Shown: piece after piece, positions 46,293 through 54,591 of the stretch
Layout of the letters: every line of letters starts with the position of its first letter
Numbering within the stretch: position 1 is the first letter of the stretch
NCBI GenBank assembly: GCA_963735955.1
Contig: CAVTND010000003.1
Span: 124,001-188,000 of the forward strand
DNA from: CAVTND01 sp963735955
GTDB taxonomy: Bacteria; Pseudomonadota; Gammaproteobacteria; Burkholderiales; Burkholderiaceae_F
Length of the DNA stretch: 64,000 nucleotides
Direction: 5' to 3'
Notes under the pieces: model-generated
The model's database searches: none
Seen by the model: only the letters and a program-made list of their open reading frames with translations
Told to the model about the DNA's origin: nothing
Made by a program: the position numbers and the translations under genes

Positions 46293-47516
46293 TCAGATCA
46301 CTCCGTCGCTGGCCAATTGTTCGAGAGCCTTCGACTTCAAGTCAAGTACACCTGCCAGCACATCGCGCGTGTGTTCACCAAGGCGCGGCGGCGGCGCGCT
46401 GTATTCGACTGGCGTCCCGGACAGCCGGATCGGACTCGCCACGAGCTGAATCAGGCCGGCGGACGGGTGCTCAATGGAGATCTTCATCCCACGAGCGAGC
46501 ACCTGCGGATCATCGAAAACCTGTTCCACACTGTTGATCGGTCCGCAGGGAACACCGACAGCCTCCAGGCGCGCGATCCAGTCGCCAGTCGTCCGCGCGA
46601 CGGTCTCTTTTCGCAGCAGTGGAACGAGAATGTCCCGATGCTTGACGCGGGCAGTGCTGGTGGCGAATCGTTCATCCTTTGCCCATTCGCCATGCCCGAG
46701 TGCGTCGCACAACCTGGCGAATTGGCTGTCGTTTCCGACTGCCAGGATCATGTTGCCGTCCGCAGTTGGAAAGTCCTGGTACGGCACGAGATTGGGATGG
46801 GCGTTGCCCAGTCGCTTGGGGGCAGTGCCGGAATAAAAGTAGTTCATGTTCTGGTTGGCGAGGCAGGCCACCTGGACATCGAGGAGCGCCAGATCGATGT
46901 ACTGCCCCGCGCCCGATACGTCCCGGTGCGCCAGGGCGGCCAGAGTCGCCGTTGCGGCGTAAACGCCGGTCAAAATGTCGGTCAGCGCCACGCCGACCTT
47001 CATCGGCCCTGCGCCGTTTTCCTCATCGCTGCGTCCCGTCACACTCATCAGGCCACCCATCCCCTGGATCAGGAAGTCGTAACCGGCACGCGGTGCATAC
47101 GGACCATCCTGGCCGAAACCCGTGATGGAACAGTAGATCAGGCGCGGATTGACTTCGCGCATTGATTCGTAGTCCAGCCCGAACTGGCGCAGTCCACCCA
47201 CCTTGAAGTTCTCAAACAGTATGTCGGACTTGGCCGCGAGTTCCTTCACCAGGCGCTGTCCTTCGGATCGGGTGAAGTCGATCGTCACCGACTTCTTGTT
47301 GCGGTTCGTGCAAAGAAAGTAGGCCGAATCGCTCGTCTCCGCTCCGTCCCGGTCCTTCAGGTAGGGCGGACCCCAGCTGCGAGTGTCGTCGCCGACGCCA
47401 GGACGTTCGACCTTGATGACCTCGGCACCGAGGTCCGCCAGAATCTGACTCGCCCATGGGCCCGCGAGTATGCGCGACAAGTCCAGCACTCGAATATGCG
47501 AAAGCGCGCCTGCCAT
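46293..47516 (-). CDS. CaiB/BaiF family (class III) CoA-transferase
   Basis: 407 aa. Start GALSHIRVLDLSRILAGPWA, then LGAEVIKVERPGVGDDTRSW, FLCTNRNKKSVTIDF and the catalytic Asp D180 in VGVALTDILTGVYAATA, as in formyl-CoA and succinyl-CoA transferases. It moves CoA from a donor such as succinyl-CoA to an organic acid. No acyl-CoA dehydrogenase or lyase is adjacent, so the acid cannot be named. The 193 bp upstream (47517-47709) up to the next gene hold nothing I recognise. Confidence 0.93.
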   Translation of the reverse strand: MAGALSHIRVLDLSRILAGPWASQILADLGAEVIKVERPGVGDDTRSWGPPYLKDRDGAETSDSAYFLCTNRNKKSVTIDFTRSEGQRLVKELAAKSDILFENFKVGGLRQFGLDYESMREVNPRLIYCSITGFGQDGPYAPRAGYDFLIQGMGGLMSVTGRSDEENGAGPMKVGVALTDILTGVYAATATLAALAHRDVSGAGQYIDLALLDVQVACLANQNMNYFYSGTAPKRLGNAHPNLVPYQDFPTADGNMILAVGNDSQFARLCDALGHGEWAKDERFATSTARVKHRDILVPLLRKETVARTTGDWIARLEAVGVPCGPINSVEQVFDDPQVLARGMKISIEHPSAGLIQLVASPIRLSGTPVEYSAPPPRLGEHTRDVLAGVLDLKSKALEQLASDGVI

Positions 47517-47709
47517 GAAGGAGTTCTCCTTGTCGCAATCGACTAGCCGATCGCCGCACAGACGATCGTCAGGCTGGCAGCGCGGCGTCCGGTGTTGCTA
47601 GATCCAGTGAGGGCTGATGGCAGTACGTTTGAGGACAATCTGTCGATCTCCGGAGACGAAGACCCAAAGAGTCCACTGCATTCAGTCCATTCCAACCAAA
47701 GCGCATCTC

Positions 47710-50418
47710 TCAACGTCGAAAACCCCCGCCGCCGCGGAAGCCGCCGCCTCCAAAGCCACCGCCTCCGAAGCGATCACCGAAGCTGCCACCGCTAAAGCGG
47801 TTGCCCCAGCCGCCGCCACCACCGCCAAAGCTGCTCGCACCAGCACCGGATCGATCGGCCCATCCTCCGCCGCCGCTGCCCGAGCGATCCCACCCACCAC
47901 CGCCCCAGCTATTGGTGCGGTCCGCCGCAGAATTGCGTGCCTGCTGTTCGCTGTTTGCCCACGACGTATCGCCCGATGCGGCGCCCCATCCGCTCGCAGA
48001 ATGCTGCTGCCAGTTGCCGCTGGCATCACTGCGATAGACATTGCCGTCCGAACCGGCGACGTGGGTGTTCTGCGGTACCCCGTCGTTCCAGGTCTTGGTC
48101 TGGCCGGTGTTGGCGTTGTAGGTTGTCGTGGTCGCTTCGCGACTGGCGCCCGCCGGACCGGAGCTCGCACTGACGTTTCGATCGATCGAGCTGCCGCCGG
48201 CCGTCGTCGCCTGCACGTTGGACCCGTAGCCGCGCTGGCCGGTCGCTGCGTTGACTGTGGATTCGCGCGTGACCGAGCCGGTCGTGCCCGACGCTGTGTT
48301 GACGGTGCGGTTGTACCCCTGGGCACCCTGCCCGGTGTAGGGGTTGTAGGTGCGATACGCGTTGTAGCTGCCGGACGTTCCGCGCGCCGTCGCGTAGGCA
48401 CCCGCGGCGTTCGTGCCGAAGGCTCCGCCCGCCGTGTTGTACCAGGTGCGAGTGCCGGATGACACACCGGTGCCCCAGTTGCGATAGACGTTCGCGCTCG
48501 CCGATCCGCAGCAGGGGTAGCCATAGTAGCCGGCGTGGTAGTAAGCGCCACCCCAGTACGGATAGGCCCAGGCCGCCGTGGTCAGACCCACCGCAAAACC
48601 GAACGTATAACCGACGTACGGGTTGTAAACGGGGTAGGCCGCCACACCCCAGGTCACCGCCGGTGCATACCAGTAGTTGCCGATCCACGGCGTGTAGTTG
48701 TAGCCAGTGCCGTAGACGACCGTGCCGCCGACGTCCACCACGGTGCCGAGGTAACCGGGCGTGTAGCCAAAGTACACCACGCTGTCGGTGTAGCCATAGA
48801 CCTGTACGTAGGTCACGTAATGCAAGGACGAAGACACCGGGATCGTGTAAACCACCGCGGGCACTGAGGTCGCTACCGCCCACGGTCCCGTCAGTGCCGT
48901 TGCAGTGAACCAGACGCCACCCTGCACGGCGTAGAAGCCTGCCGCGTTCACCTGAATGACCGGCACTTTGGAATTGACCACGTATTGCAAAGGCGTACCC
49001 GTCACCGGTTGCCACTGCGGCACGCCATCGAACACCGGCGTGAAACTTGGTCCACCGACACGGGCCACGCTCGCGGTTTGCGGAATTGAATTGGAAATGA
49101 TCGCTTCCTGGGCCTGTGGCGTTCCTGCGACCGATGCCAGCACGACCGAGGCGGGCGTGCCCTTGGCAGGAATCTGCTTGAACGACGGCGGCAGCGCGTT
49201 GCTCGCAACGAAGGCCCATGGTCCGTTCAGTCCGGCGGCGCGATACCAGCGGCCCGAGATCAGAATGTAGTAGCTGCTGTCGTTGGTGTTGACGATGACA
49301 TCGATCGCGCTATTGGTGGCCCACAGCAAGGGTGTGCCGCTGATCGGCACCAGATTGGGTTGGCCCTTGAACACGATCAGCTCGGTCGGCACCTGGCTGA
49401 CGTAAATGGTCGGTGCGCCGCTGGCCAGCGTGGGCTTTGGTGTGGCGCCCGGACCGCCATTTAGCAGATCGACCGTGCCTGTCTTGGCCAAGGTCTGGGC
49501 AGCGTCATCGAGCCCGAAGGGCACGAATTCCGCCTGGGTCCATGGTCCCGCGATCGCACTCGATTTCATCCAGCCGTCGTAGACATGGAGGAACCAGTCA
49601 CCGCCGCGCTTCAGGCGCGCCAGCATCGCATGCGTGTTGATCACGCGCTCGAAGCGCGCATCCGACATCGTCTTGACAACCGGTGCGCCGTCGATCGGCA
49701 CCAGAATCGCCGGACCGTAGCTGATGATGATCTGGGGCGGCGTGTTCTGCACGGCGAGCCCGGCCGGCTTGACGGTCTGTGATGCGGCGAGCGACGCCTC
49801 GACGCTGTCGAGCGCCATTGTCGCAAGAGCACCCTGAAGTGATGCCTTCAGTCCGGACAGGTAGGCCGAGCCGTTGTCGGCCAGTGTCGGAAAGCGAACC
49901 TGGCTGACATTGATCTCCTCCAGAGCCACGCTGCGCGTGATGCGGTCCACTTCGGTGCGGGCGCTGCCCCAAAGTACGCCAAATGTTTCGTCTTTCGCGC
50001 CCGTCGGCCGCAAGGCCACGGCCACCCGCCACTTCATCTGGTTGCCGACCCATGATTCGATCTGCGGCTGATAGATCAGGGCGTCAGCATTGCTGAGCGT
50101 CACGTCGCGCGGCCAGGGATCGGCCGACACCGGAGCAGAGGCCGCCGCCGTGGTCGGCGCAGCGCCGGGAACCGCAGCGGGGCTCGCGCCCGACACACCG
50201 GCTTGCGCAGTCAGGGTGGCCGTTGGCGCAGCCGGCGTGGCGCCCTGCGCGACCGGCATCAGTGTGGCTTGCGCTCCGCCCTGCGGCGGGGACTGGCTCA
50301 TCGGCGGAGCACCGAGATCCGGCGGGGGCAGACTTCCGGCCCCTTGACCACCTCCGGCGCAGGCTGCTGACACCAAGCCAATTGCCGCCACAATGACCGC
50401 CGTCTTGCGTGAGCTCAT
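47710..50418 (-). CDS. Large Gly/Tyr-rich envelope protein with three GPW repeats
   Basis: 902 aa. Signal MSSRKTAVIVAAIGLVSAAC suggests a lipoprotein (less typical lipobox). A Pro/Ala-rich linker (about 25-100) leads to a conserved domain and three related about 60-residue units at about 233-293, 343-401 and 460-513; each ends in (D/R/V)W(F/Y)...GPW, e.g. GRWYRAAGLNGPWAF and GVWFTATALTGPWAV. Residues about 540-640 are very Tyr/Trp/Gly-rich (YYHAGYYGYPCCG), and the tail from about 830 is almost only Gly, Ser, Arg and Phe. No known enzymatic motif. Last gene of a three-gene operon with a beta barrel and a DUF5666-like protein; a surface or matrix function is likely but inferred. Confidence 0.8.
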   Translation of the reverse strand: MSSRKTAVIVAAIGLVSAACAGGGQGAGSLPPPDLGAPPMSQSPPQGGAQATLMPVAQGATPAAPTATLTAQAGVSGASPAAVPGAAPTTAAASAPVSADPWPRDVTLSNADALIYQPQIESWVGNQMKWRVAVALRPTGAKDETFGVLWGSARTEVDRITRSVALEEINVSQVRFPTLADNGSAYLSGLKASLQGALATMALDSVEASLAASQTVKPAGLAVQNTPPQIIISYGPAILVPIDGAPVVKTMSDARFERVINTHAMLARLKRGGDWFLHVYDGWMKSSAIAGPWTQAEFVPFGLDDAAQTLAKTGTVDLLNGGPGATPKPTLASGAPTIYVSQVPTELIVFKGQPNLVPISGTPLLWATNSAIDVIVNTNDSSYYILISGRWYRAAGLNGPWAFVASNALPPSFKQIPAKGTPASVVLASVAGTPQAQEAIISNSIPQTASVARVGGPSFTPVFDGVPQWQPVTGTPLQYVVNSKVPVIQVNAAGFYAVQGGVWFTATALTGPWAVATSVPAVVYTIPVSSSLHYVTYVQVYGYTDSVVYFGYTPGYLGTVVDVGGTVVYGTGYNYTPWIGNYWYAPAVTWGVAAYPVYNPYVGYTFGFAVGLTTAAWAYPYWGGAYYHAGYYGYPCCGSASANVYRNWGTGVSSGTRTWYNTAGGAFGTNAAGAYATARGTSGSYNAYRTYNPYTGQGAQGYNRTVNTASGTTGSVTRESTVNAATGQRGYGSNVQATTAGGSSIDRNVSASSGPAGASREATTTTYNANTGQTKTWNDGVPQNTHVAGSDGNVYRSDASGNWQQHSASGWGAASGDTSWANSEQQARNSAADRTNSWGGGGWDRSGSGGGGWADRSGAGASSFGGGGGGWGNRFSGGSFGDRFGGGGFGGGGFRGGGGFRR

Positions 50419-50488
50419 TGCTGTTCCTGCCTCAAAGAAAAACCGCGCGCCGAACTTCGTTCCGGTGCGCGGCGTTTGGTTCCTCTAG

Positions 50489-51103
50489 CTATTGCAATTG
50501 CTTTGGAGCCGGCGTGATTGCAATGGCCACCGCATTGGTGAATGTTACTTTCATCTGATCGCCCACCTTGACACCGGTCAGCATGGCTGGGTCCTTCATC
50601 CTGACCTCGGCAAAATGACCGTAAGGTCCGCGCACCGTGACCGTGCTCTTGGCCTGGTTGATGGCCCAGATGTTCGAAACGACCGTGACCTTGGTCATCG
50701 CAGCCGCGCCGGGCTTGGCGCCCGCCTTGGCGCGGGCGGAATCGTCTATCACCGTGGCCATGCGAATGCCATCGCCCTTCTGGAAATCGACGACCACCGA
50801 CTGGATGTACTCGACGACCAGCAAGTCGCCGACCTTGATCTGGGCGAAATTCCTGACCGCAGCATCGACCTCGACTGCGAACTCGTTACCCTCCGGGCCG
50901 CGCAGGGTCACGATGCGGTTCTTGGAATCGATCGCGGTCACCAGCGCCGTGATCTTGACGGCGTCAAGCATGGCATCCAGGTCCTTGATCTGGGCCGGCG
51001 CCGCGGCCGTGCCCTTGGCGGCCGGCTGCTGGGCCGCCACCGGCGCCGTGACAAGCGCGGCGCCTAGTGCCAGTGCAATTGCGTTAAATCTTGACCTGAT
51101 CAT
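50489..51103 (-). CDS. Secreted DUF5666-like protein with two beta-rich repeats (intact)
   Basis: 204 aa. Signal peptide (ALALGAALVTAPVAA), an Ala/Pro linker, then two similar units: VTAIDSKNRIVTLRGPEGNE ... IKVGDLLVVEYIQSV and IWAINQAKSTVTVRGPYGHF ... VKVGDQMKVTFTNAVA. It is a clear paralogue of the protein at 1362-1956, which confirms that the latter is one frameshifted gene. It lies between the barrel and the large GPW-repeat protein genes, spaced 73 and 70 bp. Function unknown. Confidence 0.85.
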   Translation of the reverse strand: MIRSRFNAIALALGAALVTAPVAAQQPAAKGTAAAPAQIKDLDAMLDAVKITALVTAIDSKNRIVTLRGPEGNEFAVEVDAAVRNFAQIKVGDLLVVEYIQSVVVDFQKGDGIRMATVIDDSARAKAGAKPGAAAMTKVTVVSNIWAINQAKSTVTVRGPYGHFAEVRMKDPAMLTGVKVGDQMKVTFTNAVAIAITPAPKQLQ

Positions 51104-51176
51104 CCAGCTAACTCCTTGAGTGAATCGATCGGGCGCGATTCGTTCGCCGGGGGCCGGGCTACACGCCTGAATTCAT

Positions 51177-51983
51177 TTACTTGGGAAACATCAGCTGCAC
51201 CTGAGCGCGCAGTTGCCAGTTGGCGCCGTTGTCCGGGTGAATCACGTTGTAGTAGGCGCTCAGCTGCGTGTTCACCGGCAGCTTGCCGAGGTGAAAGATC
51301 TTGCCGACGCCGCCGCCGAGCGGCACGGTCCAGCGCTGATCACTTTCTGCTTTCCAGTCGACTGTCGCGATCGGCGCCGTAGTCAGGTAGAAGCCGCCCG
51401 GAAAGTTGTAGTTGACGAAGGGCTGGATCAGGCCGTTGTTGTAGGCGCCACCCTGCTTGCTGCTGGACAGCGACCAGATGTTGTTGACGAGGACGCCGTA
51501 GACCCAGGGATTGCCCTGCTCCAGCTTGAGCACGACGAACGAGGGGCCGAGGCCCCAGTTCTTGTTGCCGAGTTCATCGCTGGTGTTGGTCGGCAGCTGC
51601 ACCACTGGCCCGACACCCCAGATCAGGCCATGCGGCTGGGCCGGCGACAGAAACGCAGTGAAGACCGTGTCGCCGATGCCGTTGGAGCTGTCGATCGTCG
51701 GGCTCAGCGCCGGCTGCCAGATCACCGGCACGATGGTGCGGGTGATGATGTTCCAGTCCTTGTTGATCTCGACCGGAATCACCGGCTGGATATTCAGGAT
51801 GTTCTGCGTGCCATTCAGCGGCCCGACGTTGAAGTTGGTGTTGTTCTGGAACGGCACGCTGATCAGATTGCCGACCGGGTTCTGCGCCAGCTTGGCGAGA
51901 TCCTCGGCGCTCATCTCGGCAAGTGTCGGACTCACTCCCAGGGCGAAAAGCAAGCCAAGCGCGGCCCACTGCAATTTTTTCAT
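51177..51983 (-). CDS. Outer-membrane beta-barrel protein (transporter-like, 'neuromedin U' annotation type)
   Basis: 268 aa. Signal peptide MKKLQWAALGLLFALGVSPTLA, then alternating amphipathic strands ending in an aromatic residue near the C-terminus (QLRAQVQLMFPK), typical of barrels assembled by BAM. Segments LAQNPVGNLISVPFQNNTNF and WGVGPVVQLPTNTSDELGNK are characteristic of a widespread family often mislabelled neuromedin U. First gene of the operon that includes the DUF5666-like and GPW-repeat proteins. Probably a pore; cargo unknown. Confidence 0.85.
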   Translation of the reverse strand: MKKLQWAALGLLFALGVSPTLAEMSAEDLAKLAQNPVGNLISVPFQNNTNFNVGPLNGTQNILNIQPVIPVEINKDWNIITRTIVPVIWQPALSPTIDSSNGIGDTVFTAFLSPAQPHGLIWGVGPVVQLPTNTSDELGNKNWGLGPSFVVLKLEQGNPWVYGVLVNNIWSLSSSKQGGAYNNGLIQPFVNYNFPGGFYLTTAPIATVDWKAESDQRWTVPLGGGVGKIFHLGKLPVNTQLSAYYNVIHPDNGANWQLRAQVQLMFPK

Positions 51984-52039
51984 GTCGACGCCCGCAAGTG
52001 GCAGAGGTGCGACCAGTGCGACGGCCGCGCCGGGCTGGG

Positions 52040-52378
52040 CTACTGGCGAATCACGTTGCGTGTACCGACCGGAAAGCAGCCGCTGCCATCAAGCGGGCAG
52101 ATGACGAGGTAGGTCGTACGCTGCCCGCACCCAGACACTCCGATCGTGAATTCGCCGCGCTCGGGCCCGCTGAACCGAATCGTCTGGATTGCTGGCTGCA
52201 TCAGATCCTTCGAGATGACCGTGCCGGTCGCCGCGGGGCAGTTCATCTCGAACCGCCCGCGGTTGGTGGCCTCCTGGACGGCCTGACCCTCGGCCGCCGC
52301 CATCATCTGTGCGGTGCTCTGGCAGCCCGCCGCGACCATGACAACCGCAACCATTGATCCCTTCAGCACTCTATTCAT
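52040..52378 (-). CDS. Small Cys-rich lipoprotein of unknown function
   Basis: 112 aa. MNRVLKGSMVAVVMVAAGCQ carries a clear lipobox (VAAGC). The mature part has four further cysteines (EMNCPAA, VSGCGQ, VICPLDGSGCFP), suggesting two disulfides in the periplasm. No named family recognised. It lies 56 bp upstream of the barrel operon on the same strand and 59 bp downstream of the ppa stop, and could be transcribed with either. Confidence 0.75.
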   Translation of the reverse strand: MNRVLKGSMVAVVMVAAGCQSTAQMMAAAEGQAVQEATNRGRFEMNCPAATGTVISKDLMQPAIQTIRFSGPERGEFTIGVSGCGQRTTYLVICPLDGSGCFPVGTRNVIRQ

Positions 52379-52437
52379 GAAGTTCTCCGACGTGACAAAC
52401 GAAATGTTTTAACTCGTGGAATTCCTACCACATCACC

Positions 52438-52986
52438 TCAATACGCCGGCTTCGGCGAGGCTTTCGAATAGGCTGCGACCGAGGCAAGTATCTCCTCGCG
52501 CGCTGATTGCGGCCCTTCCCAGCCGATGACCTTGACCCACTTGCCCTTCTCAAGGTCCTTGTAGTGCTCAAAGAAGTGCTGGATCTGCGCCAGGCGTTCG
52601 GGCGCGATGTCCGACCACTGCTGCCAGTGCTTGTACCAGGGCAAGATGCGGTCAATCGGCACCGCGAGCAGCTTGGAGTCACCGCCCGCCTCATCCTGCA
52701 TCTTCAGCACACCGAGCGGCCGGCACCGCACGACGACACCGGGTTGCAGAGGAAACGGCGTGATCACGAGCACATCAATCGGATCGCCGTCATCGGCCAG
52801 CGTCTTGGGCACGTAGCCGTAGTTGCACGGATAGTGCATCGCAGTGCCGATGAAGCGATCGACAAAGACGGCGCCCGTTTCCTTGTCGACTTCGTACTTG
52901 ATCGGGTCGGCGTGTGCGGGTATCTCGATGATGACGTTGAAGTCATCCGGAACGTTGCGGCCGGCAGGAACACGGTCAAGGGCCAT
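52438..52986 (-). CDS. ppa: Inorganic pyrophosphatase (family I)
   Basis: 182 aa from ATG 52986. Active-site residues in DFNVIIEIPAHADPIKYEVD, VDRFIGTAMHYPCNYGYVPK and ADDGDPIDVLVITPFPLQPG are all present (the D-G-D-P-x-D motif binds Mg). It hydrolyses pyrophosphate in the cytoplasm and drives biosynthesis. A longer reading from 53058 is rejected since the extra residues are not conserved in the family. Separated by 68 bp from hemY. Confidence 0.96.
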   Translation of the reverse strand: MALDRVPAGRNVPDDFNVIIEIPAHADPIKYEVDKETGAVFVDRFIGTAMHYPCNYGYVPKTLADDGDPIDVLVITPFPLQPGVVVRCRPLGVLKMQDEAGGDSKLLAVPIDRILPWYKHWQQWSDIAPERLAQIQHFFEHYKDLEKGKWVKVIGWEGPQSAREEILASVAAYSKASPKPAY

Positions 52987-53054
52987 CGCTCTACTCGATA
53001 TGGGGAAAGCGGATGATTCTACCGATCGCGCACGCGCTACGAAGTCGGACCCGG

Positions 53055-54314
53055 TCACGGCTCCTCGTCGAGTTGCGTGCGCAGTGCCGCGTCTGCACCC
53101 TCCGTGGCGCCTTGCCGGGCATACGCGAGCGCGGCCTCGCGGTACTGTGCCGCCGCCTGCGCCTCGTCGCCGACCGCTTCGGCCAGACGAGCAAGCGCCA
53201 GCAAGGTCCCCGCTTCAGGTGCAATTTGCAGGCTATCTCTGAGGTAACTGGTGGCCTTGCCCCAGAGTTGTTCCCGCAGGCAAAGCAGGCCGGCGGTTCG
53301 AAGCAATGCCGCGTGAACATCAGAGTCAGGCTGAGCCTTCGCGATCCAGGCCTCGACCCGTTCGAGCTGGGTGCGCGCCGGAAATGCCTGGGCCCGCGCA
53401 TATTCGTCGAGCAGCCGCTCCGCACTGTCATCCCAGGCAGCCGGAGCTGTGCCCAGCGCTGCTTCAATGGCCGCAGCCGCCAGCCCGCCGCGACCGGCAA
53501 GATTGAGCAGCCTGGCACCGGCCAGAGCGATGTCAAGACTCTCGCGATCCGCGGACGGAATCGCGTTCCAGGCCTGCTCAAGTGAAGCCGGGTCAAAGCG
53601 TTGTGCCTCGAGCCGCTCCCGGTAGGCGGCGAGCTTGAGCCTTTGCACCAGTACGGGGTGCAGGGCCTGCCGCTTCTCGAGCACGCGCACCACTTTCAAC
53701 GCATCCTGCCAGCGCCCCGCCTGCAGGTTCGCATTCAAGGCGATGCGCATCGCATGCATGTGGCGCGCTCCCGCCGCCTGCAGCCGGGCGATGGCACCGA
53801 GCGCAGCGTCATTGTCGCGCGCTTCAGTCCACATTTCGGCACTCGACACAAGGCGCGCTGTGTCGGCCCGTGCATCGGTCTCGGCCTTGCGCAACCACTC
53901 GTCGCGTCGATCGTATTCATGCATCCGATGCGCGGCGCGTGCGCCGATCAGTGCGGCCACGGCGGCCGTGGCAGGTGTCGACTGCGCTGCGCGCGCCGCC
54001 TTTTCGGCCCGCGCAAAGCGGCCTTCGAGCAGGCCGCGCGCGGCCTCGATCAAGGCCTGCTGTCCGCCGATTTCCTCGCGGCGTGCGCGATAAAGCCGTA
54101 CCCGTTCCGGAAAGTCAGCAAGCTTCTGCAAAGCGCGCGCGATCAGATAAACCGCTGCCAGCAGCAGGGCGAGCGCCAGCAGAAAGAGGTTGAGCGAAAC
54201 ATCAAGTCGCCAAGGCGGAACCAGAAAGGCAACGTTGCCGGCATTCAACTGCAGCAGCAAGGCCATTGCCGCGGCGGCCAGCGCGAGCAGCAGTGCCGAA
54301 GTCAGCCAGCGCAT
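53055..54314 (-). CDS. hemY: Heme biosynthesis-associated protein HemY (TPR protein)
   Basis: 419 aa. Two N-terminal membrane helices (MRWLTSALLLALAAAAMALL and LFLLALALLLAAVYLIARAL), LADFPERVRLYRARREEIGG, and a long helical TPR region. Proteobacterial HemY of this type is an inner-membrane protein linked to late heme synthesis, not the oxygen-dependent oxidase of Bacillus. Its ATG is only 3 bp from the right-hand end (minus sense) of the 274-bp inverted-repeat element, so the normal link to hemX is broken and no good ribosome-binding site precedes it. Confidence 0.92.
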   Translation of the reverse strand: MRWLTSALLLALAAAAMALLLQLNAGNVAFLVPPWRLDVSLNLFLLALALLLAAVYLIARALQKLADFPERVRLYRARREEIGGQQALIEAARGLLEGRFARAEKAARAAQSTPATAAVAALIGARAAHRMHEYDRRDEWLRKAETDARADTARLVSSAEMWTEARDNDAALGAIARLQAAGARHMHAMRIALNANLQAGRWQDALKVVRVLEKRQALHPVLVQRLKLAAYRERLEAQRFDPASLEQAWNAIPSADRESLDIALAGARLLNLAGRGGLAAAAIEAALGTAPAAWDDSAERLLDEYARAQAFPARTQLERVEAWIAKAQPDSDVHAALLRTAGLLCLREQLWGKATSYLRDSLQIAPEAGTLLALARLAEAVGDEAQAAAQYREAALAYARQGATEGADAALRTQLDEEP

Positions 54315-54317
54315 TGT

Positions 54318-54591
54318 CTAGGGCCTGTTCACACTAAGAATGGGAGATGCGTTGGGCCGCAATGCGGTGGCCTGCGCGAAGGGCGGCGCCGCTAAGGGTG
54401 GCCCCCTTCGCAAGCCGTCCCGACAAAGCAGACGCCGCATTTCGGCCCAACCCGAAGGGAAAGACGGATGGCGGGCGCATTGCCGCGTTGCCGCTCGCTG
54501 ATTGACATCAGTCAACGGCGCTCGCACCGCCTTGCACTGCATCCCGCCATCCATCTTTCGCACTCCCATTCTTAGTGTGAACAGGCCCTAG
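54318..54591. mobile_element. MITE-like element with 29-bp perfect terminal inverted repeats
   Basis: Positions 54318-54346 and 54563-54591 are exact reverse complements (ends CTAGGGCCTGTTCACACTAA and its complement). The first and last four bases, CTAG, may be a target-site duplication or part of the repeat; they are palindromic, so the two cannot be separated. The 216-bp core has no transposase and no credible gene. Inserted exactly between hemX (whose TAG stop is in the right CTAG) and hemY (ATG 3 bp from the left CTAG). Confidence 0.85.
54502..54515. promoter_or_regulatory. FNR/DNR-like palindrome inside the MITE
   Basis: TTGACATCAGTCAA is a perfect inverted repeat TTGAC-N4-GTCAA, close to the FNR/Anr/Dnr consensus TTGAT-N4-ATCAA. 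It lies about 190 bp upstream of hemY (minus strand). It could bring oxygen- or NO-dependent control to hemY, or be a structural part of the element. Confidence 0.35.

Noticed and set aside
54318..54569. 83-codon ORF inside the MITE-like element
   Set aside because: It runs into the inverted repeat, has no transposase motif and the element is too short for a transposase gene.
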